DNA from: Tanypteryx hageni
Lineage: Eukaryota > Arthropoda > Insecta > Odonata > Petaluridae
DNA: 64,000 nucleotides
Direction of reading: 5' to 3'
Assembly: GCA_028673005.1 (NCBI GenBank)
Contig: CM054118.1
Location: forward strand, 65,591,401 to 65,655,400
Each line of letters opens with the position of its first letter. Position 1 is the first letter of the stretch. Position numbers and translations under genes: made by a program. The notes below the pieces were generated by a model. The model was not told the DNA's origin. It ran no database searches and saw only the letters and a list, made by a program, of their open reading frames with translations. Shown here piece after piece: positions 23,344 through 35,799 of this stretch.

Positions 23344-25360
23344 CCATTCCGGCGAGAGAGGCTTAGCTTAATAGATCCGAGGTGGGTCTCACTTTTAATC
23401 CCGAGAGTTTTGATAGGGGTTAGAGATCACTTGGGGAATTACTTTAGAGATCCCGTGGATCTTATATGTGAGAAACACAACGTGTAAAACGTCGCAAGCT
23501 TTTACGGCCGTAATCTATAATTAAAAGATATTAAATGGTCTATGCTAAATTTCACAGTCCGCTGTTTCACCGCAGCTTCGTGGTCCGCGTGGGACGCATC
23601 GCATGCGGCCCCCGGGCCGTAGTCGGCCCATCCTTGCCGTAGAGAGGGGGAGGGAATGGTCTTCCTCGGGTCGGAGGCTGAATCCGCGATATCTCGAAAT
23701 GGGAAGCCTTTTCCGAGGAATCCGTTGGCTCTAAAGGAAAGAAGAGCCGTCACGCAGAAGCGGACAGAGTGCAAAAAAACCGCGCGCGTGATGAAGGGAA
23801 CAGTCGAAGGAGAGAGACCTCGCAGAGGCGCATTTTCCGACGTTGCCGGAACGGGTTAAGGGAGGGAAGCGTATTCTTTTAACACCTGGCGCATTCGCCG
23901 TACGCGATGAGGGCGATCTGTGGTGTCGTCGCCTCTGCACGTGGGATGGGGAGCGTCTTTCGAAGGGTGCGTGGAGAAATTATCGCCCCGACAGAGACGT
24001 GAAGCTTGCTTTTGGCTTGTTAGTTTTATTTTCGATGGTCGGTTGCACTTTACACGCCTCTCACTAACTGTATAACCTCTTCAGGGATTCTTGGAAATTA
24101 AATTTACTTTCACATATTTTATTAGAATGCCTTCGTCGGGAATTTTGAGGCAATATCGTTAGGTTAAATTTTTCGCTGCTAATTTCACACTTTATATTTT
24201 TTCACTTTCTTGACAAATGCGGGTATATTTCGGAAATAAAATTTGCTTAGGAGTTCGATCGAAGAAAATATGAAATTCTACAACCATAACCTAAAGCGCT
24301 ATCCTTGAAATACGAGAGGGACGGATACAAATGAAATACTTGGTGATATTTGCCCGGACGTATTCTTAAAAAATCTATCGGGACTCACATGCCCCGTTGT
24401 TAGTGAAATTGTTAAATGTGTTAGGAAAAATATGCACACATATGAGGATTTAAAGTTGCTCTGTAATTGGCCGAAATGTGGGGAGGTGGTAACGTAAGCC
24501 CTCAGCAATCTCTGCCTATATGTAACGATCTTGAACTCACGACTTCCTGCAAGACAAATAATCAATCTTGCAATGTTTTAATTTGAAGAGTCGAGAATCG
24601 GATGGAAGATTTACACCTCGAGGTTTCGAGTTCGTATCTTCGCCGATTTCCATCCCCTTCGACAATCGAGGGCTGCCTGAAAAACGCCCAGTCTAGGCAC
24701 TTAGGCCGTGGGAAGGGATTTCGTAGGTGGCGCCGGATGTCCCCGTTATCCGTGGTGCGTGAGTGGGCGCTCTCGCGTGCGAGCACGTGGTTTATGTTAC
24801 AATCTTGGAGATATTCCATCGCAGCCGTAATATTTCGCCGATGTTTTTATTGGGATAACTAGATTGATCACTTTATGGCTATGGAATGCGAAGTGAATCC
24901 GACTGAATTTATAAGACCGTATTTAACCCCACTCCCATTTAACCGAAACACATACGAAAGGTTCTAAACATTTTCTATCTTTGTTTTTTTTTATGTAGTT
25001 TAAAGACGGATAATTACTTTATCTGTCAGCCATGATTTAAGTGATTTGTGATTTTTAGAAATTTATCCAAACCGTAAATTTTCACAGCTCGTTTCGGACT
25101 TAAAATATAACCTTCTGCACTCGAAGCCGCTTCAATAGGTTATAGTAATCACACATGTTTACTAACCCCATCATCATTAGATTGTCTAATCTTGAACAAT
25201 TTACTAGATACTGGAGGATAAAAGTGGCTAGCCGTAGTTATATATCATTATGTATACATATTCATTATCGTTAACGTAAAAAGAAGTATTTAATGTCTTA
25301 AATATGAATTCTTCTTTGTATATTTAGTCTACTTTTCAGAATTTCAATAGGCTTGCTTAT
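23344..25360. other. No supported feature, CpG-dense 23560-24000
   Basis: A CpG-dense stretch at about 23560-24000, a second milder one at 24600-24800, the rest AT-rich. Short frames occur on both strands without recognisable motifs. Confidence 0.35.
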
Positions 25361-25464
25361 AGTTTCTTCGTTGTGTCTGTCTGTTTTCCTATATTAACTT
25401 TCGAACCAATGGACCGATTTTCATGAAACTTGGTGGAAATCTCTTGCAACCAAGGCCGAGCTCC

Positions 25465-25535
25465 CGAGGATAGTTTTTGTTGCGAAGATTGAAAGTCCCG
25501 GTTCGATTCCAGGAGCTATTCTACTCATTTGACTT
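25465..25535 (+). repeat. tRNA-like repeat (pair with 21755-21830)
   Basis: GCGAAGATTGAAAGTCCCGG followed by TTCGATTCC. It follows sequence (25370-25440, TGTCTGTCTG then CCGATTTTCATGAAACTT) of the style seen in the hairpin-ended repeat at 22 and 55 kb, so it may be a composite. A true tRNA is unlikely because no acceptor stem can be formed. Confidence 0.45.
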
Positions 25536-25559
25536 ACATGGGAAATCTGAAATCCATCG

Positions 25560-26590
25560 TGCAGGGTAATTTTCTCTTTCACATTAAAACATCTTATAAT
25601 TGTAATATCCGAGCGGAATTTATACTACTCTCTGAGAGAAGTAATGGAGATTCTAATTTTTATTGTAGAATGTTGCTTATCGGTCGTTTTTCTTCAAATT
25701 TCGCGTAAATACCGACGTTCATGTAGTTTTTATCACTGATTACGAGTGTTGCCATCGCAACGATTATTGTTGGACTCGGATTCGGTGCAGGTAATTTAGT
25801 ATATACTCGTTATTTTTGCGACACAAATACGCGTGATCAATTTAGTTTTCCGTTTGAATGTATTTGTAATATTTTATGACGCTAAATTATGAAATTTGAG
25901 AACACAAAAAGCAAGACCTTAATGCTAATATAAGTAATAATTGCTGCACCAAGTTTAATTTAAAATAATTATGTGGAAAGCAGGCATAATATGTTCCGTT
26001 TGGATCATCTTGTCCGTTCTATATTTCGTCGTTTTACAAATATTTTTGGTTTTATTTATTTTCCATTTCGCCGCTTTTCTGTAATTTGACACGTATTCGT
26101 ATAAAGGGTGGCTGTTTAAGGTGTTAGAGAGGCCTAGCCTAGTCAAGGAAGTGGAAAATCACTCAGTGCTACAGTACATCCAATATGACGGAAATATTTC
26201 GCGATGATTAAACGTCTTTTCCCTCTCTTTCCTCCAAAGCGATCCCATAACCATATCCCTTTCGCGGCTGGCGCAACCAACGCATCAAAAGGAGCAAATC
26301 TCTCTAGAGAGGTGAGCGCGTGGGAAGGGTGAGTCGAAAACGCGAGTGGTTTTACGTCTCTCCGTTACGCTCACGCGCCCTTCCTTTATTCTCTCGCTGA
26401 CCTTTCCTGAACATAAAAAAAAATTACCTTCAGACTAGGTTTTTATGAAAGAAGAACATGATATCGCTCTTGCTCTCTCGCCTTGCACGATGTATTATGA
26501 GGACGTGAGGATTTGCTGTGCGAACTGCAAAAACTCCTCATCCACGGCTTGGATTCGAAAGAGGACGAGTAAACGAGTAAAACCTCTTTG
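25560..26590. other. No supported feature
   Basis: AT-rich DNA followed by a moderately CpG-rich stretch at 26190-26400. No recognised gene. Confidence 0.35.
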
Positions 26591-26600
26591 CGGCCTCTCT

Positions 26601-26601
<1 letters not shown>

Positions 26602-26655
<54 letters not shown>

Positions 26656-26772
26656 TCCGACGCGTGAAATTAGATTCACGAGAGCTCTTTGCGATGTCTC
26701 TCTCTCATATCTATATATATATATATATATGTCTCATGCGACGCGTGAAATTAAATTCACTAGAGCTCTTCC
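26602..26772. repeat. (TA)n arrays in an imperfect tandem duplication
   Basis: A (TA)n run at about 26604-26653, then CGACGCGTGAAATTAGATTC and GAGCTCTTTGCG, then a second (TA)n run at about 26711-26730, then CGACGCGTGAAATTAAATTC and GAGCTCTT. The non-TA blocks are nearly identical copies about 80 bases apart, so microsatellite and flank were duplicated together. Confidence 0.85.
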
Positions 26773-27087
26773 CAACAGAGCTCCGTCTTTGTACTGGGAA
26801 TGCTAAGCTGAAAATTCTTCTTGCTAGATGCACATTTGAATGGATAAATGTATGTAAATAAATTTTCATTCTGTATCACGACTTCATACTACCAAAAATA
26901 TGTCATATCGACTTCTTCGACATTTTAGAAAATTGATTTTTAAAACTATTCGACGGGGATTAATTTAAAACTCGGTGCAACTGAAAATTTACGTTATTGT
27001 ATCTTAAGGACGTTATAGAGAGTAATAGTGGTAGTAATTGATTTTTTAAATGCGTAGACGGCTATGGTCATTTTGCACTGTCATCAA

Positions 27088-27330
27088 CTGGACATATACA
27101 CAGAAGGGTGCCGGCATTAGCCTACTCTTTATGAAAAGCACCAAGGGTGCTTAACGTCCTTCTGGAGGACGGAACGCTGAATTTGCGCAGTCTCCTCAAA
27201 CCGCACAAACAGGGGGCCGGGTGGCCTCCGAAAAAAATCCTCTTTACGCAGAGATTCGTGCCTGATGCCCTTTCGAGCAGCAAACGAGTAGCAGTCAGCG
27301 TCCTAACCACTACACCACCGGCACCCCGTT
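27088..27330 (-). mobile_element. tRNA-derived SINE, copy 1
   Basis: On minus the head reads GCCGGTGGTGTAGTGGTTAG (pol III A-box) and, about 45 bases on, GGCACGAATCTC (B-box). The body contains GTGCGGTTTGAGGAGACTGC, GAGTAGGCTAATGCCGG and CCTTCTGTGT. All of these recur in order in the copy at 47815-48169. The 3' tail hairpin of the other copy is not recognisable here, so this copy may be 3'-truncated or decayed. No target duplication identified. Confidence 0.8.
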
Positions 27331-27399
27331 AGAGAGAGTTTACAATGTTAACGATTAGGAGTTAGGAGACGGCGAATCAGAGAGATATCGCCTCGTTTT

Positions 27400-27960
27400 C
27401 CTTCCCTCAGAGCTGACTCATACCTTCCGTGAATCGCAAGGGCAAACGTTCTTTTTTTCCACCGCTCGGAAGGGATTAAGTAATTTGTTTTTGCTGCACC
27501 TGAGAACTTCTTCGGCGCAGTGAAAATTAATTCCAGACGATGAAGTATGAAATTCAGTTGCTATCGCCTCCGCAATCTGTCTAATCTTGACAGAATTCAA
27601 ACTTTTCTTTTTATCTCGCCGAAGTACTCCCTTGATTTGTTTTTCTCTCCGGTCATTCCCCGTTATCGAGAAAAACGCCCGTCGGAGGTGTGATGCGCTT
27701 GGGCAATGCATCGCCGAAGGAACTTTTCGACTGCATTCGACGTTTTACCGCACGGCTTCACAGCCGGGAAACCCAAATGGTGGGGTTCCGTATTGCTGCA
27801 CCTGCAGCCAACCTGAAACCTTTGACTCTCCGGAATAGGAAAAAGGAAGTGGAGGTGCAAGAATGCGGGATATTTTCGGCCGCCGAATAAAATTCTGAGA
27901 CGAATCTGCGCCATGTTTTTGGTGCAAGGTGCAGTGCAATCTATGCGGTACAGTCCACGA
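27400..27960. other. CpG-dense patch
   Basis: CpG-enriched DNA with overlapping open frames on both strands (27418-27711 minus, 27663-27968 minus, 27690-27890 plus). None is recognisable. Confidence 0.25.
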
Positions 27961-28595
27961 CATTTCACCTTGTTAGCCGTTTTAAAAAAGTCACCTTATG
28001 CGTTCGGTTTGCCCGTCAGCATGCCTGACGCGCTATACGCGGAAACAGCCCGAGACTTCGTTTTTTTCGCTGATCAATTCAGTTTTCTCTCTTTTTTTCG
28101 CGTTTTCCTGGTTTGTCTGTCTGTTTGTCTGAAATAAAAAAACGTCATTTGCTGTTTTTTCCTTGATTTTAGAGAAAATTTGGTGCCATATTTTCATCGT
28201 TATCTTTCCATATCCCTCATAGAAAGTCGTTGGAAAATGTTTTTGTTGGGATTTTAGGTATTTATATCTTAAAACTTTCAAACATTATTAAATAATGTAA
28301 CTTTTCTGATGCTAACATTCCCTATGATTAAAAAGACGGTATTTAATTTGGCGGAATAAAATTTATCTTGGCCATAAATACTGTAACGGCAATCGGAAAA
28401 TTTAACGAGACACCAGAAATCCTTCCGTTGATTTAAAGGCAAATTCTCCGAGAAGGGTGGATTTAGAGAACAAAGCAATTACGAAAAGGACCACTATCCT
28501 TCCCCGCAAATTAGTAACAAGAGTATTAGATTACTGGAAAGACAAAATAAATTAATGAATATCGCATTTAAATGCATAGCAATGTAATCCAAATA

Positions 28596-29490
28596 CAGTG
28601 GAAACTCCTTTATACGTTTCTCGCGTTCGTTTTTTCTCACTTACGCGTAACATTCACGCGGCACCAAACACTTCTCCATGTAAAAACGATTCTTTCATGC
28701 GATATTCGTTCGCACTTTTTTCTCACTTTTACGTTACAATTTACGTTCCCCTGCTACCATTTCCTCTCAATTATACGTAACCGATAGCTGATTTTCCAAG
28801 AATCAGTGTCATTAGGAGCAGTGCTGTAGTCTCAAAAAAGCAGAGGGTATACCGTATACGGGAAAGAACCTTGAAGCAGGGTCTTACCCAGTTCTTTTTA
28901 AAAGCAGAGGGTATACCCTATTCATTTGAAAAGAGCAGAGGGTATACGGCGTATACCACCGTATACCCTCCACTACAGCCCTGATTAGGAGACGTTTTGA
29001 TGTTCTGAACGTTAATGGAAAACTAGACTCCTATCACCTCTACAATGTACTGTTCTGCTTCCCGTCCGCATTGAAGTGTACCCACGAAGATTATGAAACC
29101 GATTTGCTTTTGTGTGATATTCTCTTTTAAAATCTACCCGGGCGTTGTTTTGGATACGTACGGTGACTTTTTAACATCATTTTTTTGCCTATCTAAAGTG
29201 TGTTAATTCTTTGTATTGGACGTGATTTGTACTATTGTGAAATTTTCCCCATGACGTACTTTAGAATACAAGTAAAAAATACTGAGAAATACATACCGTA
29301 ATTTGAGAGTCAATCGAGTATCTCACTATTTTTCTGTCTGAATAACATGTGGTTGCGTTATAAAGTACATATTAATAAAATTCAGCAAGGATTCAATCAC
29401 AATTACGAGAAAAACTTCTCTTGAACGTTTTTCTCACATTTGCGTTGTTTCTGCCGCATCCCGTGAAAACGTATAAACGAGTTTCCACTG
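28596..29490. mobile_element. Tigger/mariner-like element with nested hAT
   Basis: Ends CAGTGGAAACTCCTTTATAC and (minus) CAGTGGAAACTCGTTTATAC agree at all but one of the first 23 positions. TA precedes the left end; the right flank reads GATA, so the TA duplication is imperfect. TTCTCACTTTTACG-type motifs repeat inside the left end. No transposase frame. It contains the hAT element at 28819-28983. Confidence 0.7.
28819..28983. mobile_element. hAT-type MITE, 165 bp, family 5
   Basis: Ends CAGTGCTGTAGT and (minus) CAGGGCTGTAGT. Flanks are identical 8-bp copies of ATTAGGAG (28811-28818, 28984-28991). The motif GCAGAGGGTATAC occurs three times inside, and an inverted form lies at the right end. 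Confidence 0.9.
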
Positions 29491-29494
29491 GATA

Positions 29495-30230
29495 TGTAAT
29501 ATCAGAGGTAAATAACTGCTGAAGGATAGCAAGAGGAATGAATAAGTTATTTATTTGTTGCATATTATTGACCTCAAGCTTTAAAACAGAGGAATGAGAT
29601 AAAAACATTTCTCAGAAAAAGATGCTTTAAATCTGCTATACATTCACTTCTTAAAAATAATTACGATTATATTGTTGGAAATTTTTAATATCGTACCTTA
29701 AGCCATGTTTGCCTTTTTAACTTTTACCTGTTATCTTCTTTATTATTTATTTCTGATGCCTGCTTTGATGATCTCTTTAAATAATTATCTAAGAAATCCG
29801 GTCCCGCTCAACTAATATGAACTATTTATGACTGCCTGTAATGATATTTTTACAAACTTCCCTAGTAGTTAGAAGATTGAAGTTTGGTAGAAATATTTGA
29901 ATCTTATAGTAAAAGCCATTTACGAAAACATTATTCCCAAAAAAGACTCGAGTAGATAATTTATGTTTCCCATAAGATAACATGTAATATAAGATAACGC
30001 ATAATATGACACGTAAAACTGAATTTTTCGAGTTACAGGCTTTCACTTTTTGCAAATTAAAATTAAAAAGAATTGATCTACGATATTCGAACCTGAACTG
30101 TTTTAAAGATAAATAAATAATGTTTCTTAGTCTTATCGTCACATTTCGCTTACGGTTCGAAGTCGCCAAAGTAACAGGTACATTAAATAACATTTACTAG
30201 AAAAATGTAAGCTTTTTAACCCCGCACAAC
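29495..30230. other. No supported feature
   Basis: AT-rich DNA, no recognised feature. Confidence 0.4.
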
Positions 30231-30312
30231 TTGCCATTAACAATTTTTGCGCCCCCTCTTTAGTTGCGCCCGGGGCAGATGCCCCGCTTGCCCCGCCCTA
30301 GTTACGGCACTG
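30230..30312. mobile_element. Terminus of a CAGTGCCGTA-type element (one end only)
   Basis: Read on minus from 30312: CAGTGCCGTAACTAGGGCGG, then a perfect GGGGCATCTGCCCC palindrome, then CGGGCGCAACT. A similar terminus on plus starts at about 45681. Termini of this kind belong to small DNA transposons in arthropods. The opposite end was not found, so the element is truncated or its partner end is too decayed. Confidence 0.5.
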
Positions 30313-31144
30313 TATATACATATTAATTGGACACAAGTTACCCCAGCCACTGAAGCACTTGCTACTTTCAATGGTTTTGCATCCTTTTATAAAACACCTA
30401 ACCATTCGTATGCTTAGTTGTTTCGGCAGTGCCTTGTGTTGATCTCATTCAGTTCGAATGCCGGCAAGCTATGTAGTAAAAACTGCACGTTGAAAATTCG
30501 ACTGCAGACGAAGTTCAGCAGTAGCGCTCCATGCTGCCACACCCGGTGCGGCAGTAGCACGGAAAGGGCTTATCTTTACCAACTCTGCGTCCTTTTGCTT
30601 TCTTTTAATAAAATAATGCATATCCAAAATAAAAAAATCCTCCTCCACGCTTTCCGACTGCTGGCATCGGCATGTGACGTGGGCGTACAATATAAAATTA
30701 CCTGGACCCGAATTCAGGTAGTTGCGAGAAAGGAATGCCTCGTTGCCCTTCAGCTCAAAAAGACGAAAAAATGGTGCGAACTTTGGCCAATTCGGTGGAC
30801 GCCGTGAGCGTGTACTCTCTTTCCTCTTGCCGGCGTTTGAGTGTGGCGTGCGCACGCAGAAATAATATTTGAATGTGCGGTGAGTGTGCTGAAACTCTGG
30901 ATTGTAACTTCTACGGGTTTGAACGCAAAACCGAAAAAGATCACAATGAAGAACCGTTGAAATGATTAAAAGTAGAATGTACAAAGTTGGCAAATTAAAA
31001 GCGTCACAGAAATAAATTACGTGTTGAAGCATTAAAAAATAATAATTTAAAAAATAAGTATCTGTGTAATATGCGATGCTTCGATTCTTGATTTGAACAT
31101 TTCAAATTTTATATTCATGTAAGCATTTAATTGGTCGAAGCAAC

Positions 31145-31330
31145 GTGAGCTCCTCCGTCCATTCAAACATTTTAAAAGGGAGTTTCACTCTATCCGGAAG
31201 TGAACTTTTTTTTCCACCGTCAGCGATTGGACTCTCTCGCACAGGCGCTTCCGGTGGCGGTGTTGCAGAGACGCGTGCCGCACGCCTGAGAGGGTGGTCA
31301 CAGAGGCACGCGACTTCCGCTTTCGATTTC
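31145..31330. promoter_or_regulatory. CpG-dense patch with paired ETS-type motifs
   Basis: CCGGAAGTGA at 31194-31203 and the opposite-strand form CTTCCGGTGGCGG near 31248-31260 flank an inverted CCAAT (GATTGG, 31225-31230) in CpG-dense DNA. This grouping is typical of CpG-type housekeeping promoters. No coding exon is recognised on either side, so this is a suggestion only. Confidence 0.3.
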
Positions 31331-31369
31331 GCGACACTATTTTGCTGGAGTTCGGAGAGGAATTCGACC

Positions 31370-31725
31370 TTGCTCTATCTCTTTCTCTCTGTTCCTTCCT
31401 CACTTTCTCTGTTCCTTCCTCACTTTCTCTGTTCCTTCCTTTCTTTCTCTTTTCCTTCCTTTCTCTTTTCCTTCCTCTCTTTCTCTTTTCCTTTTCCTTC
31501 TCTTTTCCTTTTCCTTCTCTTTTCTCCTCTTTCTCCCTTTTTTGGACCACTATTCCTCAGTCTCTCTTCTTGTCAATTCCTCCCTTTCTATTTTATACAT
31601 TTTCTTTTCAACCCTTTATTTCTTTCTCCCTCCCTCTCCAATGCACTTTTTCTTCCTTCCTAGTCTCTTAATTCTCCCTTTATCTCGTTCTCACTACCTC
31701 CATCTCTCCTTCGCCCTCCAAAAGT
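31370..31725. repeat. Pyrimidine tract
   Basis: CT-rich plus strand with tandem TCTGTTCCTTCCTCACTT (three copies at about 31386-31437) and TTTCTCTTTTCCTTCC units. Frames through it on both strands are low-complexity. Confidence 0.9.
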
Positions 31726-31729
31726 TCGT

Positions 31730-33550
31730 ATAAACCCGTTTTTAGGCGTTATTTACCAGCGAATTGGTACGCCTCGTCTCTCTTGCGGCTCATCTCGTGA
31801 CCCTCTTGACGGATTTATAAAAAAAATATTACGAGAGATCCTCATCAAAATTAATCGCCTAAATACGCTACTCAACTTCCACTTTATCTAAGGGCTTTAA
31901 TAGACTTTTATTCATATACAACAATAGGTTTAATTTTTGCCAACCTTTTGGTATCCTGTGAAACACGCACATCAGTCTTCAAAGGCCAATTTGGGTAATA
32001 TTTTGATTGCAGATAAACAGAACGCCTGTCCATTTTGATATACCTATATAATAAAGAACGCCTTGGAAAAGGTCTGTGTATTTCATTTATGGAGTACGCG
32101 AACTGACCTATAACGCACGGCTGAACACGTATTTTCGGTCGAGTGCCCTCTTCGGTTTTGTGTTGCGAGAGTTTCATAGTGTAGATCCGGGTAGTCAGTC
32201 GGTTGTTTCCTTCATTTTCACAATTATCCCGGGTTTTGAATAGTCGTTTTTTTCTTGCTTCATATAGCAGTCGCAGTTACCCAATCGTCGCGATTCTTCC
32301 GCTTTTAATCCGGGAACACGCGTCGATACGAGAGATGGAATAACTACAGTTTTAGTTCCCTTAATTGGCGCGCTGGTTTTGTTCATTTTCTTAGTTTCAT
32401 TCTCGGGTTTTCCTGCCTGTTTTTTAAATGAACGTTCTTAGTATTCATTTAAATTTATAAGCTATGATTTTATTAATACATTAACATAATTTTTTTCATA
32501 GCGAAACAACTAATACGATACGTAGATTTTGATCCGAGTTAGTTTACAGAAAAAATAACATATTTACATATTCTGCTGTCATTTTTTATTCAGAAATACT
32601 CGCCCCGTTAGGTTGGAGTAGGTATACGTCATTAACCTGGAATAAAACGCTCTCAACCAACGCAAGTCATAAAATGAAATGTTTTATGGCATTTTCCGAT
32701 TAAGGAAGCATAAAAACATCGTTTTGGAACTTTTTAATTAACGTTTTATTAATATGTTTCGAATTAATTTTTTTACGACTCTGTCTCTCCGAAACGAATT
32801 TTATAACATTCACTTAATATGAAATACCTTCCAATGACGGAGATTTTTGCGTCAAGGCGTGGCCATGCAGTATTTCATCGTAACCGAATCAATTATGTAA
32901 TGTTCTAAAGTTCGAGAAGAGAAAAATTAAAAGTCTAACATTCCAAAGATGAGGATATTTTGTGTACCCGAGGGAATATTTTTCAGTAAATAGGATATTC
33001 TATTCGTCTTATATCAGAAGTCATTCTATTCGGGTAACTACGGCAATAATCAACTTTGACAATCTCTTAAAAAATAATTACTCGCTCGCGTTAATGTTCG
33101 ACCCGGACATTTTCATATCCTTGCGTTCAAATGATTTTTAATCGGTCAGTTGTCCATGGGCCTCTACGAGCGTCCCGTCCTTGGTTCAGAATCCTCGATT
33201 CTAATTTGTTTACCTCCCAAACAAGCGATTGCGTTTGGTGAGTGCCGTCACCGTACTGTCAATGGTAAACTAATGAATATCTCATTCGAAGGATGCGCTT
33301 TAAATAAACCTGCTAGCGATCTCTCTGTTATCCAAACTTTTAATTCGCTGACGCATTTCTGGCCGCTATTAGACCTCTACGCTAATCGCATGATTTCTCA
33401 TTATTAATTTTTTACTTTCTTACACTCTATTAACACCTCCTAACGGGTCCTTCTTTTTCAAAAGATACTTACGTTTAGTTAAATTTCTCGAATCATTTTC
33501 ATTAGTCTTCGAAGTGCTTATATGCAATTTTTTATATAATTTCATTTGCG
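31730..33550. other. No supported feature
   Basis: AT-rich DNA with short unrecognised frames (31908-32177 minus, 33150-33407 plus). Confidence 0.4.
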
Positions 33551-33691
33551 GATTGTGAGAGCAGGAGAAAAATACTACCTCGACAGGGAGTGGAGCCCAG
33601 GTCTTCCACCTACAGAGCGGATATTCTACTACTGATCTATGAAGGCAGGCTAATAGTTCAGTGACTGAATTTTTCTCCTGCACTTACAATC
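33551..33691 (-). mobile_element. Fold-back element with tRNA-like core, copy 3
   Basis: Inverted ends of 23 bases (33551-33573 and 33669-33691), agreeing at all but two positions: GATTGTGAGAGCAGGAGAAA and (minus) GATTGTAAGTGCAGGAGAAA. The core on minus reads AGTAGTAGAATATCCGCTCT then GTAGGTGGAAGACCTGGG, closely parallel to the tRNA-like core of the 36.8-kb element. The end sequence differs from that of copies 1 and 2, so the same core sits in a different inverted-repeat frame. Confidence 0.6.
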
Positions 33692-35465
33692 TATAATATG
33701 ACTTAATTTATAAATGCTTAGAAAATACACTTTCTATCACATTTTACATTGCGTTTGTGATTATCGATCTTCTCTCCCATTGTATTTTATGCTGGAATGG
33801 TTTTCTCGAAAATATATTTACGCATTTTCTCACGCAATTTTTCCTTCTTGTCTCCTAATTAGTATTTCTGCATATTAATTTATTTCTGAGTACTGACGAA
33901 GATGGATTTTTCTTGTCAGCAAAGACAGTGCGATAAGTTCAGGTTGGTGATGTTGAATTTCTTATATTGGCAATTTTTAAGAGGTATTCAATTCTACAGA
34001 AAATATAAAATGTATTTTTATGAAATTTTCATTTTTAGCGTAAACTTCCAAATTTTTCTCATAACGTTCAGATTCCAAAGTTTAGAAACAAAGAAAAATT
34101 GGTTGAACTAACCGTAAGATGAACAAATAAAAAATTAGAAAACATTGCTTACTATTCAAGTCGCACTTATTTATCTAATTAAAAGATTTACTGCTTCTCA
34201 ATTTTTTTGAGAAAGACAACTTTTTTCTTGCCCCTACGGCAAAGAAAAATGTTTTTAGTTCTTGCTTAGGAAAGCTACTTGTTCACAACTAGCATTCACG
34301 AGTTTTCCTTCATCCTTTTAGCGAAAAGGAACAGCGACATCCATAGAAACTGTTTAGGAGGGCGCCAAAATATTTTTCCTGTAATCGAAACTATAATGAA
34401 TTATTAACCCATCGATCCATGGTCAATAACCGTAAATGGTCGTTTAAGTTTCGTCATACAGCAAACAAAAAAGCCTTGGCTTTCTTAAAGCATAAACAAG
34501 CAGAGTTCAGTATATTTTCTCAGACGGATTTCACAAGGTATGGAAGTAACGCTCGTGGCCGCTTATGTCCACGTACTTGTCAACCTCCTAGCCGTTGCCA
34601 CACACGCTCTCTTGCTTTTCATCCCCCGAGACTAATGACAACGTAATTTCCCTCTTCTTGCTCACGTTTCAACTAAGTGCGTCGTCACAGTTGTCTGCTC
34701 TCGTGAGGTAGAACAAGCTAAAGGAAGTTTTTCTGACGAGTTACATTTTTTTAAAGCTGTAATTGCGCGTAATTACATAAATATGTGCGCCATACTATGG
34801 AAGGGAGGCTCCATTTTTTGTTTTGCGGTTTCCTTTTGAGATTATCTCTGCCGCAACAAGTGGTCTTGAAAACGATAAGGTCCAATCAGAAATGAAGATA
34901 CAATTATTTTTTGCGAGTGCATATTTAAAAACATTTCGTCGTATGGAACGAGTGTTGATGGCACATTATTTTAGGCTGCGCCACATTAGCGCTAACTGAA
35001 ACAATACTTATTACGAATCTCACGCATTAGCGTGATAATTGGAATTTAATAATGCTAGCAGACATTGCAATTGGCGCAATGAAGCTCGATTGTTCGACAA
35101 AAGAATCAGACGCTCTACTTTCCCAATTTATCGGGATTAAATGCGTGTAACTAGGCTGCAACATCTCTTTAACTACGCGGCGATGTGGACGTGACGGACA
35201 CATTTAATGGAATGGAAGGAGAAAATCGGAGCGTCCGGTTGGATCGCTCATTATTCCTCGCGCAGTGTCATGGGAAAAAACCTCGCAGTCTTGCGAGCCT
35301 TCCTTATTCTAACAAGAAGATGGAGAAGAAGAGCGGGGTACACGCCGGGATCGAAGGATTTGCCGGCGGACGCATTCTGTTACAGAATGCCCTTCGCCTG
35401 TGAACACCTTCTGGATATTTCTAGTCATAAAATAATCGAGCGATAAAATAGTGGGCACTATTACT
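33692..35465. other. No supported feature
   Basis: AT-rich DNA, a CpG-denser stretch at about 35150-35400, no recognised gene. Confidence 0.4.
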
Positions 35466-35473
35466 AATTAGAA

Positions 35474-35799
35474 CAGTGGCGAGCAACCTTTTCTGCATAT
35501 CGGGCCGCATTCGCGGATGCGAATTCTTTGGCGGGCCGCATTGCAAGCTGTCAATGCTTCGGCGGGCCGGATTAGATTTTAAATCTGACGTTAACTATAA
35601 GTATATTCTGAGGTATCATATCAATGAAAATCAAGTCTACATGAAGTTTTAGGGTGAACATTTCAGTCTCAATTGTTTTATTGTCGTAATTTTGATGTAT
35701 ATCATATGAATTTGCGTGTTAAATTTTGGGGATCACATTTTAATCATAGCTTGGCGGGCCGCGTAAAACGCTTCGAGGGCCGTAGTTTGCTCACCACTG
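35474..35799. mobile_element. hAT-type MITE, family 6
   Basis: Ends CAGTGGCGAGCAACCTTTT and (minus) CAGTGGTGAGCAAACTACGG. GGCGGGCCGCATT blocks lie near both ends. Flanks AATTAGAA (35466-35473) and AATTATAA (35800-35807) agree at seven of eight positions. Confidence 0.85.
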
